A stretch of 64,000 bases of DNA from Cristatella mucedo (taxonomy: Eukaryota > Bryozoa > Phylactolaemata > Cristatellidae): positions 2,249,501 to 2,313,500 of the forward strand of contig WPIO01000029.1 of the NCBI GenBank assembly GCA_009760855.2. Reading direction: 5' to 3'. This document shows positions 26,106-33,879 of this stretch, piece after piece. The translations under genes and the position numbers were made by a program. Every line of letters begins with the position of its first letter. Within the stretch, counting starts at the first letter, position 1. The notes beneath the pieces are model-generated. The model saw only the letters and a program-made list of their open reading frames with translations, did no database searches and was not told the origin of the DNA.

Positions 26106-26408
26106 CTTTCTATTCTGCTGCTTATTACTTTCTCGCTGCATTTGGAATGCACTCATCCGCTGCAGTATTTTCGCTTTGCAGAAGAATCACCAACCTCGTG
26201 GTGGAAAGCCAAAGAGAACGCAACAAAGAAGGATATGTACAAAGAGCATTGCTCTGCGCTTGTTCAGCGCAAGATCAAAAGCAAGCCTGAATACTCGCAG
26301 TATATATGGCCGGGTGAAGAAAATAACCTTCACCTTCTCAAGGATATTAGGTGCCCCGTAACTCACTCTCTTGTTCGTGCGACGACATCCGGGCTCGGAA
26401 GCAACTAG
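433..26408 (+). CDS. CNBD2: CNBD2-like protein with two cyclic-nucleotide-binding domains (13-exon gene model)
   Basis: Proposed exons: 433-463, 767-891, 2765-2904, 3497-3610, 6604-6963, 7521-8187, 8270-8433, 12833-12992, 15797-15954, 20636-20774, 20883-21569, 21942-22110, 26182-26408. Every junction is GT/AG and keeps phase, giving 1046 codons plus stop. Exon 7 encodes an approach helix (RFIMKSITEFRTYP). Exons 8-9 encode the first cNMP fold: RVIVRQGDIGYHYYHIYSG, then GDSFGEHAL and RRTATVI, which keep the phosphate-binding-cassette pattern FGE-AL-R-T-A. Exons 10-12 encode a second fold: NDFVYFVQKGSCDV, VRQVDPGDCFGLSGLW and VVSRGCDVI, which lacks the cassette Arg. This two-fold order matches CNBD2. 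Mouse CNBD2 (CRIS) binds cAMP and is needed for normal sperm; a similar role here is inference. Introns are full of LINE and SINE sequence. Exons 7-13 are strong; exons 1-6 rest on splice logic only. Confidence 0.75.
767..891 (+). CDS. CNBD2-like exon 2
   Basis: The acceptor follows a T-rich tract ending TTTTAG, and the exon ends AAG|GTATTT, phase 0. It encodes a Gln/Ser-rich stretch beginning MDTQELRKGQRSNS from the internal ATG at 772. No domain is recognised. Confidence 0.45.
1430..1860 (+). mobile_element. Degenerate LINE family A fragment
   Basis: The 3' part of the reverse transcriptase region is recognisable by similarity to the better copies at 33.9 and 58.9 kb (the phrase around 'tcaag-tctgcctactttcagct' and the downstream block). 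Many indels break all frames. It lies in intron 2 of the CNBD2-like gene. Confidence 0.55.
2461..2590. repeat. (TG)n-rich microsatellite
   Basis: An irregular TG/GC-alternating tract. The overlapping frames (runs of Cys-Val) are a by-product of the repeat and not coding. Confidence 0.9.
2765..2904 (+). CDS. CNBD2-like exon 3
   Basis: A strong pyrimidine-rich acceptor (CTTGCCTCCAG) and a consensus donor (GTAAGTAG) bound 140 nt. The phase-0 entry and phase-2 exit agree with the exons on both sides. It encodes an Ala/Ser/Gln-rich, probably disordered segment (REAAGAADQISLANEQQ). Confidence 0.5.
3497..3610 (+). CDS. CNBD2-like exon 4
   Basis: The acceptor TCTCTCTAATCAG and donor AAGAA|GTGAGT are both near consensus. 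Joined to exon 3 it reads an acidic, Pro/Ala-rich stretch (DGDELLPPPQDPEAAAAP) followed by LPRGLFK. A second frame is also open across this exon, so the phase match with its neighbours decides the frame. Confidence 0.5.
5020..5650 (-). mobile_element. LINE family A fragment, reverse orientation
   Basis: The reverse complement carries the C-terminal reverse-transcriptase block and 3' UTR of family A, alignable by eye to the copy at 28.2-29.5 kb. It is broken by indels and sits in intron 4 of the CNBD2-like gene. Confidence 0.75.
6604..6963 (+). CDS. CNBD2-like exon 5
   Basis: A very good acceptor (CTGCCTTACTTATTTTAG) opens an ORF of 119 codons (FLESVPFRLADSLCKHDS near its start). It ends either at the donor AA|GTAAGC, or, if unspliced, at the stop at 6965-6967. 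The phase-2 entry fits exon 4. If the donor is not used, this would be the last exon of a separate short gene made of exons 1-5. Confidence 0.5.
6978..7132 (+). mobile_element. tRNA-derived SINE, family B
   Basis: Contains a box-A-like segment (agcccagtggtaagtaaggt) and box B (ggttcgagtcc) at tRNA-like spacing, followed by a shared tail ending 'aataaggtcgttaaat'. The same unit recurs at 17.0, 29.9 and 53.4 kb (+) and at 20.4, 43.0, 44.6, 48.9 and 51.8 kb (-). Confidence 0.8.
7521..8187 (+). CDS. CNBD2-like exon 6 (may contain one more small intron)
   Basis: The acceptor ATTTTCTTTTACAG starts an open, very GC-rich frame that runs to the donor CAG|GTAGCG. The last 69 codons are family-like (RRFRRKAWTVWMVCKVALGL, then DPRFFEAYVRPDK), matching the helical segment before the first cNMP fold. 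A possible intron 7798-7980 (GAG|GTGGGC to CTTCTCTCAG, 183 nt, a multiple of three) would remove an Arg/Ala-rich stretch; I cannot decide between the two. An ATG at 7735 could also start a shorter protein. Confidence 0.6.
8270..8433 (+). CDS. CNBD2-like exon 7
   Basis: Separated from exon 6 by an 82-bp intron. It reads SPSWESILKPADARDG, then DIKRIRFIMKSITEFRTYP and LQDNLCKCVRYER, the conserved linker and first helix leading into the cNMP-binding fold. It ends AG|GTAGGT, phase 2; the split Arg codon is completed by exon 8. Confidence 0.8.
9601..9742 (+). mobile_element. tRNA-derived SINE, family A
   Basis: Box A region (ggtccagcggttaaggtgct), box B (ggctcgagccc) and a tail 'gcgcc-tagtagagatt-agttctcttggggcgctatacaaata'. 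The tail is also the 3' end of LINE family A. Other copies are at 48.0, 57.4 and 59.6 kb (+) and at 15.55 and 38.69 kb (-). Confidence 0.85.
11310..11925 (+). mobile_element. LINE family A, 5'-truncated 3' end
   Basis: Reads the last ~110 residues of the reverse-transcriptase ORF (for example FKKNLKTYLFRTAFSGSL at the end). A 3' UTR follows, then the tail 'aagcgcctacaaagagattgaattttctgagggcgc' and an A/T-rich end. Confidence 0.85.
12833..12992 (+). CDS. CNBD2-like exon 8 (first cNMP fold, N half)
   Basis: The acceptor GCGATTTGCAG and donor GGG|GTACGT bound 160 nt reading YGKNRVIVRQGDIGYHYYHI, then YSGNIHV and KKLRRGDSFG. This is the beta-roll hallmark of CAP/PKA-type domains, G-D-x-G followed by aromatic residues and x-x-x-SG. 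Exit is phase 0, straight into the cassette Glu of exon 9. Confidence 0.9.
13540..13850 (-). mobile_element. LINE family A 3' UTR fragment
   Basis: The reverse complement gives the family A tail and the 3' UTR blocks with 'gcatgctgacattgtgagt'. No ORF remains. Confidence 0.75.
14465..14815 (+). mobile_element. LINE family B 3' end
   Basis: Starts in the C-terminal coding block (gctttagctctgcaggtcgtagactgtgg...) and runs through the 3' UTR to 'gtggagttacagacggagatacc', followed by a (TTACA)-type tail. Confidence 0.8.
15548..15722 (-). mobile_element. tRNA-derived SINE, family A, reverse orientation
   Basis: The reverse complement shows the tRNA-like head and the LINE A-type tail. It ends about 75 bp before the acceptor of exon 9. 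Confidence 0.75.
15797..15954 (+). CDS. CNBD2-like exon 9 (phosphate-binding cassette)
   Basis: Acceptor TTGCCACAG, donor CG|GTAAGT. Joined to exon 8 it reads GDSFGEHALSEVSDG and RRTATVICSENCELLVID. The Glu of FGE and the Arg of RTATV, which contact ribose and phosphate in the CAP family, are both present. The C-helix region follows (AKQNKRFELLR). Confidence 0.9.
15988..16083 (+). mobile_element. LINE family B 3' tail
   Basis: A short 5'-truncated copy ('accgaaagccgcttaggctgtgagtgcgc' to 'gacggagataca'). Its 3' end abuts the antisense copy that starts at about 16085. Confidence 0.75.
16085..16420 (-). mobile_element. LINE family B coding fragment
   Basis: The reverse complement reads the C-terminal block of family B (HRKLVVPFFHFETVRLWSS) with one or more indels. 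It is oriented tail-to-tail with the preceding copy. Confidence 0.65.
16920..17035 (-). mobile_element. LINE family A tail
   Basis: The reverse complement carries the family A terminal motif (cgccttcggagaattgaat...tttctaggcac) next to an AAT-rich end. Confidence 0.65.
17040..17190 (+). mobile_element. tRNA-derived SINE, family B
   Basis: Box A-like (aggaggtaaggtgctcgctc) and box B-like (ggatcccaatcc) segments, then the tail 'gccgttaaggttcttc...aataaggttattaaatca'. Confidence 0.75.
17465..19570 (-). mobile_element. LINE family A with endonuclease domain (inactive)
   Basis: The reverse strand reads an apurinic-like endonuclease domain in two ORFs (19413-18907 and 18910-18683). Motifs are LNACLWNPRSMCNK, the catalytic-type TETWL, VMGDFNVHFDN and SDHMQISF. 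Downstream, the reverse transcriptase is frameshifted (LGPLLF then a shift) and runs to the family A 3' UTR at about 17.5 kb. This is the only copy here that keeps the endonuclease. It occupies intron 9 of the CNBD2-like gene. The clade (CR1/L2-like) is inferred from architecture. Confidence 0.85.
20405..20500 (-). mobile_element. tRNA-derived SINE, family B fragment
   Basis: The reverse complement carries 'gtcttagcctagtgtaaggtgctagctcttc' and a box B-like 'ggttcaattgc'; the tail is lost. Confidence 0.6.
20636..20774 (+). CDS. CNBD2-like exon 10 (second cNMP fold, start)
   Basis: The acceptor CCTATATGCCTTGGTAG completes the split Arg codon of exon 9. The exon reads SFPPFQQLPDSVIWKLCLNG, then YGKIMVPDARMNDFVYFVQK, and ends AAG|GTACGT in phase 0. 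Layout matches the second domain of CNBD2, where a Ser-Asp-aromatic motif precedes G-S/T-C. Confidence 0.8.
20883..21569 (+). CDS. CNBD2-like exon 11 (long linker with poly-Ala)
   Basis: A 687-nt exon in phase 0 on both sides. It opens GSCDVCRPVGLSGCSSYQ, completing the FVYFVQK motif of exon 10, and closes VRVRQVDPGDCF before a strong donor (GTAAGT). Between them lies an expanded 150-residue linker with Ala runs at 21311-21365. Basic and Ser-rich stretches flank the runs. The linker is far longer than in the vertebrate protein as I recall it; a hidden intron inside it is possible. Confidence 0.75.
21942..22110 (+). CDS. CNBD2-like exon 12 (end of second cNMP fold)
   Basis: Acceptor CGTTTGCAG, donor G|GTAAAT, phase 1. 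It reads GLSGLWGSSIYVQVVSRGCD and VIRLPTPLLAEIADAEVV, matching the GL...LVS-G-(A)EC region of the family. No Arg stands at the cassette position, so nucleotide binding by this second fold is doubtful. Confidence 0.85.
22610..22675. repeat. (TA)n microsatellite
   Basis: Alternating TA tract with short interruptions, ending in CACACA. It is followed by 'cagtggcgtaccgaagggg', which looks like the end of a DNA transposon, but I could not find the matching inverted end. Confidence 0.85.
23440..24348 (+). CDS. GC-rich ORF in last intron; possible nested gene
   Basis: A 302-codon open frame in a GC- and CpG-rich block, in contrast to the AT-rich sequence on both sides. A better-placed ATG lies at 23773 (MPRRTRAATRLRTF). 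The C-terminal 60 residues look like real protein: basic and helical (RRRRKLRDFAERARKREL, then LMRGVDAAAARSD and CVAKLFEDSMRR). The middle is Pro/Ser/Ala-rich. Several other frames are also open, as expected at high GC, so coding is not proven. It could be a single-exon gene, an alternative exon of the host gene, or a CpG island with a chance ORF. I recognise no family. Confidence 0.35.
   Translation: MFCRVGLSGYRLFRSRFSGKDVLEKFQARSPSRCAGEKATSCSHQSHEVSAQQPSPADGVLASETSRTRYCRSVAASMVARCVAAGKFSSAENPLCRAATFRRRRFPFHSEMPRRTRAATRLRTFVHGEERRGSAWGSATAGVATNPPPPPTPQSRQLARRSSGPASASPRELTPMASRSRVVAAESGSLGCGQSCSSLATQQPQLSRARGGESGGVEAAAPGRGAAAEQLTCEQQRTPPPERRRRKLRDFAERARKRELSEELMRGVDAAAARSDARLTQCVAKLFEDSMRRPRPTDAGDG
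24655..25140 (+). mobile_element. LINE family A 3' UTR, split by a later insertion
   Basis: 3' UTR blocks at 24655-24772 continue at 25049-25140 with the family A tail (gtaaagtgtctagtaatgagttctctgagggcgc). The gap is filled by an antisense LINE B. Confidence 0.75.
24773..25048 (-). mobile_element. LINE family B 3' end nested in LINE A
   Basis: The reverse complement runs from the family B 3' UTR (ctacttccctgctactcac) to its terminus at 24775. It interrupts a LINE A copy that resumes on the far side. Confidence 0.8.
26072..26106. repeat. (GCAC)n microsatellite
   Basis: About eight tetranucleotide units, 75 bp upstream of the acceptor of the last CNBD2-like exon. Confidence 0.9.
26182..26408 (+). 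CDS. CNBD2-like exon 13 (C-terminus and stop)
   Basis: The acceptor TTTTCGCTTTGCAG restores the Glu split across the 4-kb intron. Reads EESPTSWWKAKENATKKDMY, then SQYIWPGEENN, with a stop at 26406-26408. The Trp-rich start followed by Tyr-Lys corresponds to the conserved W-x-x-Y segment after the second fold in CNBD2. A weak ATTAAA lies at 26634. Confidence 0.8.
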
Positions 26409-27044
26409 CCAATCGAAATTAAAAGTTGCAGCGATTACTTTTCCAATCAACTTGAATTTGTGTTCTTTTTTCAGTTAGGATTATGTTTGTCGCGTGTGGC
26501 TGTTTTGGTACAGTTTTAAGCCAGTTCATTTAATATTGATGTTTTTTCGAAGTTCTTACATTGTGTTCTATAATTATCACGTCTGCCACTGGCTACGCAT
26601 GAAGTTAGTTCTGACTTTAAATTATTTTGTTACATTAAAATTATAAAAATCTGAATGATAATGTGTTCTCAATTGCTATTAGCTATGCAGTCAATATAAG
26701 GAAAATCTATATTCCAGGAATACAGCATTGTACCAGAGGCAGTTGTTTACAAATTTTGGGAAGAAAAGTCTGCTTTCTCATCTCAGGTGCTTTCCGGTTG
26801 CACGGGTTAGCGGCTTAGTTAAAAAAATTTTTGTAGTGACGGAAGTATTGAACATGTTGATAAACCACTGTCTACACATTTAAAAAAATTGATATCGGTG
26901 AAGCAAAGCTAACAATTGGCCTCTGAAACCATTTCAGTAATAGTAAAAAACATTGAGACCCGCCTGGTTTCGAATGCTCTGACAGCATTCTGTACAATAC
27001 GACCATTTTAGGACATCGATTCGATGACATAAATCGATTTTATC

Positions 27045-28230
27045 TATATGTATCTCCGTCAGTAACTCCACAAAGTCATAAAGACCATGTGGGAGTTACG
27101 AAGGAGAGTTTTGTATAGCGCACTCACAGCCTAAGCGGCTTTCGGTACGCATTCGGTAGCCAACAGACTTCGTCTCACGCAACAAAGAGAAAGTGGGAAG
27201 CATAGCAGAGTTAGAAGAGCAGTTGAGGTAGTGAGTAGCATAGAAGTAGCAGTTCAGGACCGCTCAAAAAGATGTGCCATAGTCAGCGGTTGGAGAGTAG
27301 ATGTCGTTGCGTAAGAATTGTGGAAGCGAGTTCCACAGTCTACGACCTGCAGAGCTAAAGCTTCTGTCGCCAACTGTCTTTAAGCGGAGGAATGGGACAG
27401 CTAATTTATTTTCCACACAGGACCTGAGGGCGCGAACAGGCTGAAACTGATGCAGCAGTTCAGCTAGGTATGAAGGAGCCAAGCCGTAGCGGGCCTTGTG
27501 GGTCAGCGTAAGAACTTTGCTCTGTATCCTTTGCTCAACCGGCAACCATTCTAGCTCTTTCAGCAAAGGAGACACGTGCTCAAACCGCTGGGACTTGAAG
27601 ACCAGCCTTGCAGCCATATTCATAGTCCGCTGTAGTGGCATAATAGCTTTCTTTGGTAGCCCAGCCAAAAGGGAATTACAATAATCAAGCCGAGACAGAA
27701 CTAAAGAGCTAGTTAAATTTTTTACAAGCCACTGTGGGAGACAGCTTCTAATCTTGGATAGGGATCGGATGTGATGGCTAGCTGTAGAGGCAGTCTTCTG
27801 AATGAAGCTTTTGAAATTGAGGCAGTTGTCGAACATGACACCTAGATTACGAGCACGTTGTGAAGGTCGCACAATAGCATCACCTATTAGAACAGCAAAG
27901 CCTTTTAATCCAGCCACACGCTTAAGGTGTCCAATGAGAAACAGTTCGGTTTTATCGTCATTTAATTTCAGGAAGTTTTCCGACATCCAGGATCGAATAT
28001 CGGCAAGGCAAGCATTCAGTTTCTCAGTTGCTGCAGCAGATTCCGACGGTTTAAATGACAAATACAACTGAGTATCGTCAGCATAGAAGTGATATCCTAT
28101 TCCATGGGCCTTAATCACTTTTCCCAGAGGTTGCGTATAAATGGAAAACTGCAAGGGACCAAGTACAGACCCTTGAGGGACTCCACAGGTGACCCTTCTC
28201 ATATATGATATCGATACCACCGAGGCTAAT
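27045..28230 (-). mobile_element. LINE family B, 5'-truncated, RT frame open
   Basis: The reverse strand from 28220 to 27264 is one open frame of 318 codons. It reads the reverse-transcriptase core [20 protein letters not shown] and the catalytic [10 protein letters not shown], then the thumb and C-terminal region and a 3' UTR ending at 27048. The catalytic Asp pair is intact, but the N-terminal half of the ORF and the endonuclease are absent, so it is dead on arrival. This is the best-preserved copy in the window and probably the youngest. Confidence 0.9.
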
Positions 28231-29560
28231 CAATAATAATAATAATAATAATGTACTTGATAAAGCGCCCTCAGAGAACTCAATCTCTTTATAGGCGCTT
28301 TACATTTGCTGCAAAGGGAAATGCAATTAAATGGTGAGTAATATCATGCTTGATAAGCAAACAAAATTAATAACATGGTTAGGGATGACATGCACAGGGT
28401 CAGCATGCAAATGTGGTTAGTGGCAGTATGCACAGTGTCAGCACGCATAAGCACGTGATGGACGAATCATAGGGACCCACTAAATGCTGTCCTAAATAGG
28501 TGTGTTCTTAAGTACCTTTTAAATGTGGTCAGGTCAGGAGGGAGTTCCAGGCTTTGGGAGCATACGAACTAAATGCACGGTCTCCAAAGTATTTGAGGTT
28601 TGTACGAGGTATTTCTAGACTGCTGGATTCCGAAAAGCGGGTGGTACGATGCTTGGCCTGATGGGGGAGTATGTCGGAGAGATAGGCTGGAGCCATAGAA
28701 TGAAGGGACCTAAAAGTGAGCGACAAGACCTTGAAGTCAATCTGTTGCTTGACTGGTAGCCAGTGCAGGTCGGCGAGAAGTGGAGTAATGTGGCAACTGC
28801 GACGCTCACAACAGACAAGCCTAGCTGCAGAGTTTTGCACGAGCTGCAATCGCCTGATCGCACATGCTGGTAGGCCAGTAAGCAGTGAGTTGCAGAAGTC
28901 GAGACGGGATGTCTCGAATGCATGGACCAAATTAGACGTGGTATCCTTATCTAAACAAGCCCGAATTTTAGCAATATTATGAAGCTGAAAATAGGCAGAT
29001 TTGACCGTGGAGCTGATATGGTCGTCTAACGAGAGGTCGCTTTGGAACATGACACCTAGATTTCGAGCTGATTCGACTGGAGATATGCTGGCAGAGCCAA
29101 TTTTGACAGTCAGCCGTTCCAATTTCTGAATCACACTGGGTTTGCCCATAACTAGTAAGTTAGTTTTGTCATCGTTTAGTTTTAGAAAATTTGCTGCCAT
29201 CCATGTGCGGATGTCATCAATGCATGCAGCAAGTGAGTTTAAAGAATTTGAGGTGCTAGAAGGCTGTGAGGGATCAAAGCAAAGGTACAACTGAGTTTCA
29301 TCCGCATAGAAGTGAAAGCCTAGATTGTGCTTGGCAATCACATCAGCAAGAGGGAGAGTATAAACCATGAAAAAAACCGGACCTAGCACGGAGCCCTGAG
29401 GTACTCCATGTTTTAGAGGTACTTCAGATGATCTTTGTCCATTCACGTCAATACTCTGGAGTCTCCCACTGAGATAGGACCTGAACCACTGCAGAGCAGT
29501 GCCAGTGATGCCGATGATGTGATCGGTGGCAGTAGTCCAAAGGAGAAGGTCGGCTGTTAT
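28230..29560 (-). mobile_element. LINE family A, 5'-truncated
   Basis: The reverse strand 29446-28529 is open for 305 codons: [20 protein letters not shown], then FHFYADETQLYLCF, where the second catalytic Asp reads Glu. A frameshift near 28530 precedes the 3' UTR, the tail, and an (AAT)n end at 28231-28250. It sits directly against the LINE B copy in the same orientation. Confidence 0.9.
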
Positions 29561-29884
29561 TTAGGAAGAAAAGTCAGAAGTAACACAAAGTTGGCATGCT
29601 AGTAAGGGCACTAAAATGGAAACCCCAAGCATAGAAACTGTCCACGACGACGATTGGAAAATCTGTCTAAGGTTCACTTGACGGTTAGTGGTCGGCATCG
29701 TAAATCAAAATTGTCTAAACGTGGCTGGGAGAGTAGGAATTTGAGATTTCACACGAATGCAGGTTCGAAGTGGCCAAATTAACGGAGGGGTAGCTGGTTA
29801 CCACAGCCTTCACTGACGACTTTCTGACCAAAGTGACCATATATTCTGCATAGGGACAAGCCCTATTATGATATTTGTCAGGGG

Positions 29885-30075
29885 CCGCGACAGCATAGAA
29901 GGCAAAGTACTCGCTCTTCATGACCGAGATCATGGGTTCGTATCGTTCGCTGTGTGTGCGATCCATTATTGCCAACTGCAAATGGTCGTGGTTAACGCTC
30001 TTCTGACGCTATACAAATGAGGATGTTAAATCAGCTCTTCTGACACTACACAAATGAGGATGTTAAATCAGCCAA
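29885..30075 (+). mobile_element. tRNA-derived SINE, family B with duplicated tail
   Basis: tRNA-like head ('gtactcgctcttcatgaccg', box B 'gggttcgtatcg'). The tail unit 'ctcttctga-gctatacaaatgaggatgttaaatcagc' is repeated twice in tandem. Confidence 0.75.
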
Positions 30076-30203
30076 TAATAATATTATCATAATAGCGTTC
30101 GTGGATTAACCTTTGAAATGAACAAATTTGACTTCACTGTTGAATTTATTTTTGTATAAACACTATTAATATTGGAAAATGAAAAATATTTTAACATTCA
30201 TAA

Positions 30204-30661
30204 TTAGTCGTGCGATGTTTCGCTGAATTTGGGAAGCGAATCCAATGTCTCAATTACCACCTGGATTGCTTTCTTAGGAATGGTGAACAGTGGTGCACAT
30301 TTTCGCATTTCTTCGATGAAGCCGTCAATTCTTAGAAGGAACCGCCTGTGTTCCAAATGCCTGAACTTTTCTAGCAGCTTCGCCTGAGATCGAACGGACA
30401 TCCGGGGCGTGCAGACTCTAGCGAACCGCGAGCTCTTAGTAGGCGTACTGCCCGGTCTCATCGTCGTAGACGTGCCTGTGCCTTCCTGGGTCTTTGACTT
30501 CGTTGTTGGAGCATACGCGATAAAGGGAGGCACTACCTGGCTCTTTGTGCTCGCACCCGAGTCTGGATGCTCCGCGGAAGGCGTCTCCGCTGCTACCAGA
30601 TGCCATTGCTGGTGCACAGTTCCCACAGCAGGTGCCTTCTCGATGGTAGTCGGCTGACTCG
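30204..30661 (-). CDS. Terminal exon of an unrecognised minus-strand gene
   Basis: The acceptor (reverse strand ...GTCCGTTCGTTACAG) opens 152 codons to a TAG/TAA-type stop at 30204. The first two thirds are Thr/Ser/Pro-rich. The C-terminal 65 residues look folded and helical: SVRSQAKLLEKFRHLEHRRF, then RIDGFIEEMRKCAPLF and IQVVIETLDSL. I know no family with this pattern; the FIEE-x-K-x-x-PLF phrase is loosely like the TSNAXIP1 N-terminal region, but that is a guess. Upstream exons are uncertain (see 37072 and 37906). Confidence 0.5.
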
Positions 30662-30699
30662 CTGTAACGAACGGACCCACAACATGTCGGTTAATGCAA

Positions 30700-32220
30700 A
30701 TTTCGGCAACGGAAGTGGGAATTTCTTCATGCTACGAACCCTGGACCGCAAAGAGGCACGTGAACGGATTTGTAATCGAAGTATTTGACATACGCCATAG
30801 TCACAGAAAAAGTGTGATGAATGGGTGCTGCAATAGCTTAAGGGCAGCAGTGCAGAACAGCTGACAAGAAAAGGTGTAAATAAAAATCGTGCTAATAATT
30901 TTTAACGTGAGCAGCATCAGACTACGCGCATTATTGCAATAAAAGGCCTTTGCCAATTGATTAATTTAATGCTTATTCACTTAGATTATTTCTCACCAGA
31001 ACTAATTGTGAATCTAATTTAGTGAGTAAGACTAGAGTGAAGTCAGAGGAGTAAATCTGATAAGGAAATAGCTCAAGGCTTCCGGTTCCGAAACCAAAAT
31101 TGTGGCACCCGAAACGTTCAGTCGCCATTTCACTGGATCAATCAAAAGTTAGCGTCAGGCGTCATGGCCTCGGCATGCTCCTTCAACCCTGGGACCAGTG
31201 GAAGTGGCAATGGCTGACATGCTCTTCAAGAGGTATGCAATAAGCCAATCACATGTTCCATTTGGCAATCAGCAAGGCCAAACGGAATAACTGAAAATAA
31301 AATTACAAGGGTTATTAGTGCCGTCTCTACACGATGAATGCAGTTAGCAAGCACTTGCAGTTGGGCGCCTGTTGCCTATCAGCCTCGAGCTATGAAGAGT
31401 TTAGCAAAAGAGTTTAATATTTTTGATGAACACGTTTCACCTTTTCATTCACTGCTTGATACAAATAATTTTACATTAGTGAAAAGTTGAAACTTATTTC
31501 ACCTTATTAATAACACTTTCATATTTCATATTTCACCTTGCCACCTCTTAATCAGAAAACTGTTTCTAAAGTACTGCCGTGGTGCCACGATGTAGCGTCT
31601 GTATAAATAACACAATAACACAGAAATAAATTGAAGAAATCGTACATTTACTCGCGGGGGTCTTGTCACTCAAGGATCATCCGTGCATTTCGTAAACTTT
31701 ATACAATTAGATTAAAAGAGAAAAACCTTTAAAAGAGAGGAAATAGTAGCTAAAAAGCTCTACGAGTCCGTCATTGTGGACGGATAAAGGTGTTGGGCCT
31801 CGACAGGTCAAATCTCCTCTTTACAGAAAAAGTCAGCCAGCCAGCCTCCACTCCCCAATGCAACTAATCCCGCCTCATTCCACCGCCGGATTTTCTAAAT
31901 GTGTTTGACGTGTTGACTGACATTATTCTTACTAATCCTCTTTAGGCCGTAATATCTTATGGATTTTTACACCATACATTTCCAATATACTACTTGTCGT
32001 ATTGTGTTATTGAAACTCACTAAATAAAGTACGTCGCCGTTTAATTCGGACTGTGTATACTGGCTATTACGATCATCATCTGACACGTAGCGGAAGATAG
32101 TTTGATGGATGGTCCGAAATATAAGTAGGGATGTAGATACATGTTGATATCATAATGGAGATACATTCAGACGTTCTCTGGCTGCAAGGTATTCAAAAGC
32201 AAAAACAACGGGTGATGTTT
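30700..32220. other. Intergenic or intronic stretch without assignable content
   Basis: AT-rich sequence with stops in all frames and no repeat family that I could match. Confidence 0.4.
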
Positions 32221-32229
32221 TCTTACACT

Positions 32230-32560
32230 AACCGATGTCTGCATTTATATTATTAATAATCTCTTTATAGACTAAAATATGCTGGAAAAAGCACATCAAG
32301 GGATGATTGGTAATAAAATGCACTAGTTTCAGCACGCGAGAGCATTTAAAAGACAACTAATGTTGACGGGGAAAATTCCTCGAGGTACAGTTGGGTTTAG
32401 CTTTATTTTAAATGCCGTCAAGTCAGGAGATATTGTCAAGCAATTTTGTCGGGAGTTCCAGCCTTTCGTAATACACGAACTGAAAGCACGGTCTCAAGTG
32501 GGTTTCCGGCTGGTTAGGGGCTCAGCAAAGTGACCTGTGCGATAAGAAGTTTGCTCCGAA
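32230..32560 (-). mobile_element. LINE family A 3' fragment
   Basis: The reverse complement gives the C-terminal coding phrase (cgggagttccagcctttcgta on the + strand) and 3' UTR blocks. It is highly diverged. Confidence 0.6.
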
Positions 32561-33879
32561 GTGCATAGAATGTGCTTTTCGAGAGTGTGCTTTTTTACCC
32601 AATTCTGTTGTGTTAGAGTTCGTGCTGTGCGAAATTCCATGGCTGTGCTAGGAGGCAATTCAAGTGCTCGCACTCACGCATAAAGCTGTGCTGGTGTTAC
32701 TCGCAACATAATACCTTCAGCTCATAAAACGCCACTCGCACCTGTAAACAAGATTAATACATACGTCGGGTCGTCTTGCGGCAAACTAGCCAAGTTGAAT
32801 ACGGTAAGTACCCAAGCATAATATTTCCGTCTGAAATTTGGGAACTGTATCTGTAAGCAGCAGTTAGAATTTAGGTAAAGCGTCCATACCCTGATATTGG
32901 TTTACCTTAAATGACTTCATGATGCAAGCTGAGTTTAAGGTAACATGCGTAGACGCGACGTATTCAAAGCGATGAAGTATACAAGCTGTACTATTCCATT
33001 TAAACTGTAAGAAACTAATGTGCTATAGATTTAGGATCCTGCATTTGAGAAAGTTTGCATGTATTTATATCAAGGAAAATTGTAAAGAAATCTAAGTCAT
33101 ATATATGTATATCCAATCGTAGCGGGCGGTGTGCCGCTAGATAGGATCTTGCTGCACACTGTGATTGGCTGGTCCCTCCCAAAGCCCCTGTATGCAACAC
33201 TCTTAGAGACGAACTGAACACCACGCCCTAAAAAATAAATGATCACAGACGCACTCATGATGTCAAAAGCCGCAGTTTTAAGGGAGTTGATGGCCGTTCT
33301 ACTTGGCACGTCTTCCGCACCACAGCGAGCCTCGCTTTGACTTGAAGCTTGGCTAAAATAACGGGCGCTAAAAACTACCTTTTTTTATTATAAAACTACG
33401 GCAATTACGGTAAAAAGTGTAATGGCAACTTAGATCTGCTAGTCGACTATGGATTCTATTTACACAATCTCGTGTCTAGTAACTACGATTCAGGATTCTC
33501 CTGTTTTACAGACCACAAAATGTGAGCTAGCTGGAATTTTTGCACCAAAGCACCATCTAACCTGTTTAATTAATACATATATACATTAAAAAATCCAGCT
33601 CATAGCTCCGCGGCTGGATGTGACAGGTCAGTTTAATTTTAATTTTCGCTTCGTCATAGTCGTCCTTCGCCTCTCTGTCTGAAGCTTAAACGTTCCTTGT
33701 TTCTTTAGCATGAATATTCCTCTCCTCTCTTGCCCTCTAGGAAGAGTAGCCACGCGCGGTATGCGAACGAGAACACACAATGCTTTCTATAATTTGAAAC
33801 TGCGGCTTCAAAATTTAAAATGATAAAGTTCGGACAGCTAGCCACATATAAAAGACTCAGAAATAGGACAGATTAACAC

